A stretch of 64,000 nucleotides of DNA, taken from NCBI GenBank assembly GCA_026122225.1, contig JANEZZ010001513.1, positions 868,001-932,000 on the forward strand, written 5' to 3'. The notes under the pieces were generated by a model. It saw nothing but the letters and a program-made list of their open reading frames with translations, was not told where the DNA came from and searched no databases. A program made the position numbers and the translations under genes. Positions 55,600 through 64,000 of the stretch are shown here, piece by piece. The first letter of the stretch is position 1. Each line of letters begins with the position of its first letter. The stretch is from Heloderma charlesbogerti. Taxonomy: Eukaryota > Chordata > Lepidosauria > Squamata > Helodermatidae.

Positions 55600-56705
55600 A
55601 GCCTTGTCCAGTTTTCTTGGATGAATTTCAGTTGGTACAGCTCGGGGATGTTGACAAGGTGCTTGGACTGGTTCATGCAGCCACTTCTGTACTGGATCCT
55701 TGCCCTCCTTGGCTTATAAAAACTGGCAGGGAAGGAACAGCTGGCTGGGCCAGGGAGGTGATAAATGCCTTCTTGTGAGAGGGAGTGGTACCGGGCTGCC
55801 TCAAAGAGGTGGTGGTGAGACCATTCCTAAAGAAACCCTCCCTGGATCCAGAAAATATAAGTAATTTTAGGCCAGTGGCAAATGTTCCTTTCCTGGGCAA
55901 GGTTCCAGAGCAGCTGGTTGCCAACCAGCTTCAGATACTCTTTGGTGAGACTGATTATATAGATCCATTTCAGTTGGGGTTCAGGCTGAATTTTGGCATG
56001 GAAACAGCCTTGGTCACCCTGTATGATGACCTATGTCGGGAGAGAGACAAGGGTAGTGTGACCTTGTTGATCTCCTTGATTTCTTGGTGGCTTTCGATAC
56101 CATCAGCCATGGTATCCTTCTGGGGCAATTGTCTGAGTTGGGAGTGGGAGGCACTGCATTGCAGTGGTTTCGCTACTACTTGGATGGTTGGCTAGAGAAG
56201 GTGGTACTTGGGGAATATTACTTGGCCCCGTGGACTCTCCAGTATGGGGTTCTGCAGGGGTCGGTTTTGTCCCCCATGTTATTCAACATCTACATGAAAC
56301 CGTTGAGTGTGATCATCCAGAGTTTGGGGGTGAATTGTCATCTGTATGCTGATGACATGCAGCTCTATTTCTCCTTTTCATTTTCTTCAGCTGAGGCTGT
56401 GAAAGGGCTAAATCAGTGGCTGGCTGCAAAAATGGACTAGATGAGGGCTGATAAGCTGAAACTCAGTCCAGACAAGACTGAGATGCTGTTAGTGGATGGT
56501 TCTGCTGACTGGATGGAGGGTGCTCAACCTGTTCTGGATGGGGTTGCACGCCTGCTGGAGGAGCAGGTTCATAGCTTGGTGGTCCTCCTGGAGCCATCTT
56601 TGTCACTTGAGGCTCAAGTAGCCTCAGTGGCATGGAGTGACTTCTACCAGCTTTGGTTGGTGGCCCAGCTACGCACCTATCTGGACAGGGATAACCTATC
56701 TGGAC
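55600..56705 (+). pseudogene. L2-like reverse transcriptase, broken
   Basis: RT blocks in order: FLKKPSLDPENISNFRPVAN (55823), VANQLQILFGETDYIDPFQ (55915), then after a frameshift near 56075 VAFDTISHG (56087), QGSVLSPMLFNIYMKPL (56256) and HLYADDMQLYF (56338, catalytic YADD intact). An in-frame stop at 56438 lies where relatives have Trp (KMD-stop-MRADKLKLSPDKTEML). No endonuclease. The fragment cannot make a functional protein. Confidence 0.88.
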
Positions 56706-56716
56706 AATGATAATGG

Positions 56717-57311
56717 TAGGGATGTACGAAAGTCACTTACCTGTGACGAAATTTGATTCACGGTGGAGGGGAGGCGCTCCGTCCCTCCCCCCAAAGTTCT
56801 GGCTGGGGGGGAGGCGTCCCGTCCCTCCCCCCCCAAAATTCTGGCTGGGGGGGGAGGTGCCCTGTCCCTCCCCCCCGAAATTCTGGCTGGGGGGGAGGCG
56901 CCCCGTCCCTCCCGCCGCGAATCCTGTCCTGCTGGGTCTGCAAATGGCAGCGGCCATAGCCGCCGCCGTTTGCATCCCTGCAGTCAGCCGTGATAGGCTA
57001 CGTAAATGTTTACGTCGCCTATCATGGCTGAGTGAAAAAAAAAACCCGCGCGTACGCAAATGGCGGCACCCATGGGCGCTGCCATTTGCGTTCCTTATTT
57101 TGGCACGTCTAGTCTACGTAAATATTTATGTAGACTATGGCGAAAATAAGGGGAACGCAAATAGCGTAGACCCGCTGCCGCCAGGGAGATTCGCCCAAGG
57201 TAAGTCCCGTCCCAGGGGGGGGGCAGACCGTTTTGCCACCGATTTCGGGGGGCCGAATGCGCTGGCATTCGGCCTTCCTGCGATTCGTGGTGAAATTCTC
57301 TGACATCCCTA
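56717..57311 (+). mobile_element. Palindromic hAT element with deleted right arm (595 bp)
   Basis: Perfect 8-bp duplication GATAATGG (56709-56716, 57312-57319). End A with a four-unit C/G-rich tandem (56771-56935), one R module (56988-57026), a B module, a T module (57112-57139), then at the palindrome centre (about 57168) the sequence jumps to CCCGCTGCCGCCAGG of the right CpG-rich flank. The whole right arm is missing. Donors: minus AGGTAAGT 56735-56742, plus AGGTAAGT 57198-57205. Confidence 0.92.
56771..56935. repeat. Four-unit C/G-rich tandem in hAT end A (~41 bp period)
   Basis: Units start at 56771, 56811, 56854 and 56895 with GAGGCG/GAGGTG and contain CCGTCCCTCCCC then TTCTGGCTGGGGGG. 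Other copies have one to three units (6480-6595, 20385-20460, 23065-23140). Overlapping long frames here arise from the repeats. Confidence 0.85.
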
Positions 57312-58405
57312 GATAATGGGGACCAGAAGGTCTGAACATATAAGACCGATTCTGGCCTGCTTGCACTGGCTGCCTATATGCTTCTGAACCCAGGTCAAAG
57401 TGCTGGTTTTGACCTATAAAGGCCTACACAGCTTGGGACCACACAGTACCTGACAGAACGCCTCTCCTGGCAGGAACTGACCTGTACACTACACTCTGCA
57501 TCTAAGGCCCTCCTCTGGGAGCCTCCTCCAAGGGAGGCTAGGAGGGCGGCAACAAAGGAGAGGGCCTTCTCGGTGGTAACTCCCCATTTATGGGATAAGC
57601 TCCCTGACGAGGCTCGCCTGGCGCCAACAGTGTCATCTTTTCAGCACCAGGTTAAAACTGCCCTCTTCTCTCAGGCATTTGGCAGTTTATGAGTCTCTTG
57701 ATTGTCTCTGGCTGATAGTTTTAAATTGTTTTAAATATATGTTGTTGTTTTCTTGTTGTTATTCATTCTATGTCATTACGCGAATTGTTTTATATTTTAT
57801 ATAATGTATTTTGATGGTTTTTAATTTTTGTGAACCGCCCACAGAGCTTCGGCTATGGGGCAGTATAGAAATATAATGAATGAATGAATGAATGAATGAA
57901 TGAATGAATGAATGCATTTTGCACCCCACAAACCCTCAATTTTCCTTCCAAAACCACTGCTGAGTGATACATTGGATGAGTCTTAATTTTAATGGCATTG
58001 CTCTGGTCCCTTCACAGTTCCTATTTAAATTGCTTTAGGGATCCTAAATCTTTAACTTAAAAGTACCTTACCTAGGACTGCACTCCACCATAAAAACAGT
58101 ATATTAAAGCAGTAATCCAATTAAATGCCAAAACTGTCCATAAGAACATAAGATGAACCAGCTGCCTCTGGGAAACCCACAAGCAGGACATGAGTGCAAC
58201 AGTACCATCCCATTCATGTTCCCGAGCAACTGGTATTGTGAGGCATATGGCATCTGATACTGGAGGTAGCATATAGCCATCAGGACTAGTAGCTGTTGTT
58301 ACTAGTAGCCTTATCTTTAATTTGTCTAATTCCATTCTAAAGCTATCCAAGATGGTGGCTGTGACATAATCTAGGGGGTCCCCGCTAAGACCCTGGCCCC
58401 TAGTG

Positions 58406-58829
58406 CAGGGGTCCCCAACCCCCGGGCCATGGACCGGTACCAGTCTGTGGCCTGTTAGGAACCGGGCCGTACAGCAGGAGGTGAGTGGTGGGCGAGCGTC
58501 CCTGTTCTTCAAGTAATAGGCTACATAGACCTTTACGTAGCCTATTACTGCAAAGAACAGGGACGCAAATGGCGTAGCGGGAATAGTGGGCCATTTGTGT
58601 CCGCAGTCCGGGCGCAGCTGGTGGACAGCAGCAGACGGACTTGGACCAGCCACCGCCAGGTAGCTTCCATCCCGGGGGGATTTCGGGGGGTGGCGGGGGG
58701 TAGTAATAATAATAGAAATAAAGTACAGAATAAATGTAATGCACTTACATTTAACCATCCCCCCCGGTCCGTGGAAAAATTGTCTTCCATGAAACCAGTC
58801 CCTGGTGCCAAAAAGGTTGGGGACTGCTG
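58406..58829. mobile_element. Charlie-type hAT (MER1/OC1-like termini) enclosing foreign palindromic-hAT DNA
   Basis: Tips CAGGGGTCCCCAACC and (reversed) CAGCAGTCCCCAACC with CCCTAGTG / CCCTAGAG flanks (7 of 8). Subterminal GGCCATGGACCGGTACC and GGTCCGTGGAAAAATTGTC are characteristic of the Charlie group that includes MER1 and the OposCharlie elements. The inner segment 58498-58705 is instead an R module, B half and CpG-rich flank of the palindromic family. Confidence 0.8.
58498..58705. repeat. Palindromic-hAT fragment inside the Charlie-type element
   Basis: GTCCCTGTTCTTCAAGTAAT then an R module (AATAGGCTACATAGACC / TTTACGTAGCCTATT), GGGACGCAAATGGCG, GCCATTTGTGTCCG and CCGCCAGGTAGCTTCC. Neither TAGGGATG tip is present, so it did not arrive as a complete transposon, or it lost both ends. 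Confidence 0.75.
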
Positions 58830-59890
58830 CCCTAGAGGAAACTGACTCCAGACTTTTCCCATGACCCCCCAAAATACCAGCTGCCACCACCTACTGATTT
58901 ATAGAGACCAGACTCTCCTGTTCTATCCTTAGCAAGTGGGGTGCGATATGACAGTCTTCAAATCCACCCAGAACATAGGTATTTAAAAGCATAAACTTCT
59001 TTTGTTTAACAGGTTAACATTCAGAACAAACAATGACATTATCACCATCATTAAAAAAAAAAAATGGTTCTAAACCTAATGCTACTTCTCTGCTTTCAGT
59101 CATTTCTCTCCATTTCTTCTTATTCACAACTCACTGACTAACATAACTAACACTGGCCCCTAATTACTCTCACTGTTCCTCTCATAAGGAATGATGGTTT
59201 GTCCTCCTTCTAACTGACTTTCTCCAACTGCCATTAACTCCACCCAACATTCAGTTCTGATCCCAGTTGTCAATAATTCCTCCATTCACTCTTCCATTAC
59301 AGAGGCCATCATCACCATATTTTACGGAAGAGTTTGACTCTGCACTGTGTGAAGAAGTACTTCCTTTCAGGACAGATAAATCTCCCACCATTCAGCCGCA
59401 CTGGATGAACCTGGGCTTATCCACTTTCTCCACACCATGCATAATTTTATAGGCCTCTATCAGCTCATCCATCTTTTGTTTGTTTGTTTGTAAGCTAACC
59501 CCCCATCCCACAACATTGTAATATTTCTTAGGGCTCCAGCCCCCTGATCATTTTTGTTGCTCTTTTCTGTACCTTCTCCGGCTCTCCAAATCCTTTTCGG
59601 AGTGCAGTCACCTTAACTGTATAAAGTTTTCAAAGGGTGGTCATACAGGCAGTATAAAGGCATTATGATATTGGCAGTTTTATTTTTGATTCCTTTCCTA
59701 ATGATCTCCAACATGGCATTTGCGTTTTTCACAGTGGCCACAGACTGGATCAACATTTCCGCTGAGCTATTCACCACAACCCCAAGAGCCCTTTCCGGGC
59801 CAGTCACTGCCTTTTCAGTCCCCATCAGCACCTGTGTGAAGTTAGGATTTTTCCCCCCCCCCAATGTGCAAAGTGTCGATGCATCCTAGA

Positions 59891-60246
59891 ACCATGAAAA
59901 TATTTGATATTCTATTCACCATTTTCTTCCCTGTCAATGTATCTGCAGGGATCTGATCATGATAGCTCTTTTTTTCCCTTGCGGTTCAGATCAAGTCTAG
60001 CTTTACTATACACAGTTGTTGAATAGCTTTTCTCTATAAGAAAAGTCAAAGGCCATGCCAGCACAGCAGGTTATCTCATTTCTGTCAAAAGTAAAGGTTG
60101 GACTGTACTGCTCACATTTTTTGTGAATTTCATTGCCTCCTCCTTCCAGTGCTTCCATATTAAAAACAAAACAAAACAAAAACCTATTCTGTGCAGCAGA
60201 GACTAGTAAGATCCATCTAATGAGCTGTTGAGGTTTCACAGCTAGG
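59891..60246. other. No feature recognised
   Basis: (AAAAC)n at 60160-60182. Nothing else identified. Confidence 0.4.
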
Positions 60247-60598
60247 GAGGGGCTGTCACTCAGGGCAGAGCACAAGTTTTGCACAGGGAAGGTTCCAGGG
60301 TCAGTCCCTGGCATCTGCAGCTAAAATAATGCTTGGAAGTGGAGCTATGAAGGACCTCTCAGGCTGCAGTCCTAAATTCACACTTACCTGGGAGTAAGTC
60401 CCATTGAACTCAGTGGGACTTACTTCTCAGTAGATGTGTATAGCATGCACTGTAAGGCTGCAACCCAAACATATTTCCTAGAGGAGTGAGAATGCTTAAG
60501 ATCATACTGCATGGCTCTGAAGAGCTGTTGTTAGAGTGAATGGTATCGGGCTAGATGGACCAAGCATGTGGCTCAGTATAAGGTATCTTAGAGCATTT
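60247..60598 (+). mobile_element. tRNA-derived SINE interrupted by a palindromic MITE
   Basis: Head AGGGGCTGTCACTCAGGGCA (A-box-like) and GGTTCCAGGGTCAGTCCCTG (B-box-like) at 60247-60310. The SINE resumes at about 60500-60598 (GGGCTAGATGGACCAAGC, TGGCTCAGTATAAGGTATC). Between lies the MITE 60364-60472. Confidence 0.7.
60364..60472. mobile_element. Palindromic MITE (AAGTAAGTCCC family) in SINE
   Basis: GCTGCAGTCCTAAATTCACA with GGGAGTAAGTCCCATTGAAC at the left is mirrored by GTGGGACTTACTTCTCAG and GTGTATAGCATGCACTG ... GGCTGCAACC at the right. Confidence 0.75.
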
Positions 60599-60910
60599 CT
60601 ACACAAGGCTTTTATTGTGTGCTTGCGATTGTTCATGCACGATAGTTTGCAGGTCCTTTAGACAATGACATAATCTCCCAGGGCATTTCCTGCTCTTGCA
60701 ACCATTATTGTGGTTTTTTTCATAATGAAGAAAGTCTGTTATTTTCTCATCCTGCCATAGAAGCCACATGCAAAAGCTCAATTCCAGTATACCACAATGC
60801 CATCTAGTGGTTGAATAATGAATATAGAGAGCAGAGAGAGAGAAAATTCCTGGAAAAAGGAACGTGTAAAGGAGCCAAGCTTAATCCTGCAAAGAATCCA
60901 GAAGCAGAAG
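60594..60910. mobile_element. CTACACAAGGC-family repeat, copy 3
   Basis: Left end TTTCTACACAAGGCTTTTAT, then GCAGGTCCTTTAGACAATG and CCACAATGCCATCTAGTGG. The right terminus seen in copies 1 and 2 is not evident. Confidence 0.6.
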
Positions 60911-61163
60911 CCGTGATAAGGCTGTGGGATAAAAGCCTGCAGAGTATAAACAAGGAAAGAACTCCCCTGCACACCTCACTTTTCAACCAGGGCAGCTGAA
61001 GTAGAGATCTCGGGACCACGGGAGGTAACAAGCATGAGGCAAGCTGTTTTCAGCTTACACACAGTTTTGAAGCACCGTAAACTGAAAACTCGCCTCTCTT
61101 CAGGACAGTATAACCATGTTGATGTATAACCATGTTGCACCCATGCACCAAGTGTAGGTAATG

Positions 61164-61408
61164 ATGGGCTCAAGTTACAGGAAGCCAGATTCCGGCTGGA
61201 CAAACTTCCTGACTGTAAGAGCAATACGACAATGGAACCAATGACCTAGGGAGGTGGTGGGCTCTCCCACACTGGAGGCGTTCAAGACGAGGCTGGACAG
61301 CCATCTGTCAGGGATGCTCTGACTTGGATTCCAGCATTGAGCAGGGGGTTGGACTCGATGGCCTTGTTGGCCCCTTCCAACCCTACTTTTCTATGATTCT
61401 ATGAAGAT
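61164..61408 (+). mobile_element. CR1 LINE 3' end
   Basis: Sense CR1 3' region: CAAGTTACAGGAAGCCAGAT, GAGGTGGTGGGCTCTCCC, CAGGGGGTTGGACTCGATGG and CTATGATTCTATG at the 3' tip. 5'-truncated. Confidence 0.85.
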
Positions 61409-61806
61409 TGTTGCTGTTCATAAAGTTTTCTGGGCATGGATTTTAAAATTACACAACTTTGCAGTCTAAATGCAATCAGAGGCACTGCCAGATTTCAGCC
61501 CCCCTCCTCAGCAAGATTCTTCCTGGCTTCCCCAGGCTCCACCAGCCTCTCTCTGCCACTCTGTTAGCCAGCCCAGCCCTGTTTTTTTACCTGGGCAGCA
61601 ACTCCTCCTCCTAGGCTATCACCCTGCTGAAGTGAAGCTCTGCAGCAGCAGCTGGTCAAGAAGTCAGCCCTGTGCACACCCTTTGAAATTACACTATTTG
61701 TCTTTACTAACTTTGATTAGCAGCATGCTGAACCAATAAGATGCTGCATTTGTGGGGCAGTCATCTCACCTCTCCAGTGCCCTCATTGTCTGCACCCCTC
61801 TCGGTG
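61409..61806. other. No feature recognised
   Basis: No gene or repeat identified. Confidence 0.4.
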
Positions 61807-61933
61807 TTCAGTCATGCCGGCCACATGACCACGGAAGCATCTTCGGACAGCGCTGGCTCTTCGGCTTAGAAACGGGGATGAGCACCGCACCCTAGAGTCG
61901 GACACGACTGGTTGGGGACACCTTTACCTTTAA
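61807..61933 (+). mobile_element. Sauria SINE, 3' part
   Basis: TTCAGTCATGCCGGCCACAT, TCTTCGGCTTAGAAACGGGG, GAGTCGGACACGACTGG and the tail ACACCTTTACCTTT match the 3' half of the squamate-specific Sauria SINE, whose 3' end is shared with BovB-type LINEs. The tRNA head is missing. Confidence 0.85.
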
Positions 61934-64000
61934 TCAAAGTCAGTAACGAAAAATAACTGAACATGATGTGCCCTGGGGCTGTAGCCTTGCCTGGCTGACC
62001 ACATGCTGCTTTCCTGTGGTGGTACAACATGGTGGGAGGAGGAGGAGCCACTGCCCACAGCCATCTGTCAAGGCCGTTTGGTGGCCTGGACCGGCACTTC
62101 ATGGTCCACCCGTAGTGGTGTCTCTATAAAGACAAAATGCATGTCAAATACATTTCAGATCCAGAGTTGGTCTTCTAACTTGGAAGTTACCTTTGTGTGA
62201 GTGGAAAGTGGCACTCTCAAAACACTGTCGTACAGAAGCTTGGGATCGTATCCTATATGGGCTGTCACATGCCGAGTGGTTCTGGAGTTTCCCTGTAAAG
62301 TCAAGGAACCAGCCATGGGCTATGTAAGCACAGACCTCCAGAAAGACAGATGATTGATCAAGTCAATACAATATACAGGAGGTTGGATCCTGGTTCAACT
62401 GTATTTAGAGTAGATCTGTTGAAATCAGTGGGACTTAATTTCAATGGCTCTGCTTTAAGTATGTCTAAATCTGTATCCAATTCAGGGTCTCTATCCAGAG
62501 ATGCCACCAAAATCTGGGATTCCCTGGATTCCCTCTGTGGATTTGGAGTTTACCTCTCAATCCAATTTAATTCAGATCTTCCACTTTCTGAAATCAATCC
62601 TGAGATGAACATGGATCTGAATCAGATCTAGGTCTTTTCTAAAGTAGATGCTGATATGCACCAATTATATGACTGAGGCCTGAATGGGCCCAGAAGCACC
62701 CAAACAGTCTCTGTCCCACATGGTGGGGCTCAAGCTAAAGGGGCCAGATGCAAAAGAGGTCAGGCCTCCTGCACCTTAGAACAGGGACAAGCCACACCTG
62801 CTGGAATTCCCTCTTCCACACTGACATTAACAATGAAATATTCAGGAGCCCTGTCCTCATTTGCATCTGGCCACCATAGTTCAGACAGTCATTGCCACCC
62901 CCTTACCTTGCAAGGTTATATGGACTGGCGAGGAAGAGTCCAGCCCATTCAGGGTACAGCTCACCTTCTGAGGCTCTCATTTCCCCTTGATACATTGGAA
63001 GTACATTTCCTCTGAGGCTGAAACGCCTGCGCATGCCAATAGCATGCAGGTATCTGAGCAGGCTACAATCTGCACAGCTGTCTAATGGGTGTGAGAATAA
63101 AGAGAGCTGAAAGAAAGAGACATATGTAACCAATTAAGATGGAGATTTGCTCAGTTCCCTCTTGCTTCCTCCCCATTTCTTTTCTTGGGTTTTTGCCCTT
63201 CCACAGCTCTCCAATTTGGATGGGTCTCTATTTTTCTTTTCCTTCTCTCTTTTCCTCCCTAACTTTCCCAGTTTTGTTGACGATTTCCTTCACCTTCCAT
63301 CCATATTTTATATTACATTTTCATATAAATAACAGAAAATAACAAGACTGTGGATCAAATTCTGGTATGTGTGATTGGGCTCCCCTCTAGTGAATTCTGC
63401 TTATTTATTCTGGGAAGTAATTTGTTCTGTCAAATAAATGCTCATATGGAATCCAAGGGAAACTAGAGCAAAAAAATAAAATAAAATACTTCCAACACAG
63501 TGCTTCTCTCCCACTGATTAATGAATCCTTAAAAAAAAAAAGTATTAATATGGTATCTAGAATCTTGATGTGTTTGCAATGATTAAAATGTTAATGTTTT
63601 TTAAACGAAAACCGAGATTCTGAAATTACTTCCTCATATCACTAATAACCTGTTAGGGTGCAGTTTGTCCTAATGTGAGTAACAGTAATGCTAAATTACA
63701 TTATCCTTATGTAAGAATTCTAAAAAATACCATGCAACTGGATAGCATTTTCAGCCTTTTGAGGCTGTTCCCCTACCACCACCAATCCGGTCAGATAATG
63801 TCATGGTCATGGGACTGAGTTTTCATATGTACTAGAGGTGCAAGTATATAATCAAAATAAGTTTTGAAGACTCTTCTTCATTTTACATTTTGATAAAACC
63901 AGCAGTCTAGTTCTATCAGAAGGTTCTTGGGAGAATTTGAACATATTTTGGGGTCATGTTAGTTGCCTACACTTCATAAAGATGTGGACATGAAGAAATG
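61934..64000. other. No gene recognised; one MITE
   Basis: A palindromic MITE lies at about 62378-62485 (TTGGATCCTGGTTCAACTG / AATCTGTATCCAATTC). From 63100 onward AT-rich and low-copy-looking. Confidence 0.4.

Larger units (their letters stand above)
55561..57912 (+). mobile_element. L2-like LINE with RT, split by a palindromic hAT
   Basis: 5'-truncated L2-like element: RT region 55600-56705, hAT 56717-57311 in the 3' part, then 57320-57912 with C-terminal coding DNA (GGCTGCCTATATGCTTCTG), a 3' UTR (GTGAACCGCCCACAGAGC) and a (GAAT)n tail at 57875-57912. Removal of the hAT plus one copy of GATAATGG restores continuity. Confidence 0.88.
58139..59890 (-). mobile_element. CR1 LINE 3' portion split by a Charlie-type hAT
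   Basis: Complement of CR1: AAGAACATAAGATGAACC, GGAAACCCACAAGCAGGAC, GCATATAGCCATCAGGAC, then beyond the hAT TGCACTGTGTGAAGAAGTAC, CCACACCATGCATAATTTTA and CCAACATGGCATTTGCG. No open frame. Part of the left side is shortened compared with 18975. Confidence 0.8.

Noticed and set aside
56707..57303. 198-codon open frame
   Set aside because: It follows C/G-rich tandem units and palindromic modules of a hAT element; repetitive proline/glycine-rich peptides arise from the repeats.
58072..58890. 272-codon minus-strand open frame
   Set aside because: It joins CR1, a Charlie-type hAT and palindromic-hAT sequence; no domain.

Overview
Vertebrate (eukaryotic) DNA with no gene I can support. The repeat content points to a squamate reptile: an RTE-BovB LINE plus a separate BovB 3' end, Sauria-type SINEs with an ACCTTT tail, other tRNA-derived SINEs with a (TAAA)n-type tail, a 5S-rRNA-derived SINE, and L2-like, CR1 and L1 fragments. 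Codon-level decay (stops and frameshifts) is visible in every LINE reading frame. The window is probably intergenic or intronic. I cannot name the species.

The outstanding content is a family of 16 non-autonomous hAT-type DNA transposons or pieces (about 0.35-0.97 kb each) at 6423, 8513, 9038, 10649, 12152, 13906, 19802, 20335, 22216, 30401, 31465, 43166, 49280, 54621, 56717 and inside 58406-58829. They share a TAGGGATG tip, and nine carry a perfect 8-bp target-site duplication. Their interiors are built from short palindromes (module R: GTGATAGGCTACGTAAA and its complement; module T: TAGTCTACGTAAA; module B: GCAAATGGCGGC and its complement), which alternate and are themselves arranged as one long palindrome of up to about 500 bp. 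The two ends differ: end A (tip followed by a TACGAAA-like stretch and C/G-rich short tandem units) and end B (tip followed by a GAGAATT hairpin). For these elements '+' means A at the left and B at the right. Most ends also carry a 5' splice-site consensus (AGGTAAGT) pointing out of the element. No transposase gene is present.

Layout: 1-6.4 kb, a hairpin MITE, a 1.2-kb hAT element with a perfect TSD, and a TTAGGGYGCAATCC MITE. 6.4-14.3 kb, a dense cluster of palindromic hATs with a 163-bp tandem array and an L2-like 3' end. 14.3-23.3 kb, BovB and CR1 ends, SINEs, and a 5'-truncated CR1 that sits in a SINE and was hit by three palindromic hATs. 23.3-43 kb, mostly low-copy-looking DNA with scattered SINE, MITE, L1 and L2 pieces. 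43-51 kb, a half palindromic hAT, a degenerate ~165-bp array, and a CR1 holding a BovB that in turn holds an L2-like tail, a solo LTR and a palindromic hAT. 51-64 kb, an L2-like LINE with RT split by a palindromic hAT, a CR1 split by a Charlie-type hAT that itself encloses palindromic-hAT sequence, and further SINE/MITE pieces.

The nesting gives relative ages: SINE, CR1 and BovB bodies are older, palindromic hAT insertions are among the youngest events (perfect 8-bp duplications, readable pre-insertion sites). All family assignments are from sequence recognition by eye; no search was run.
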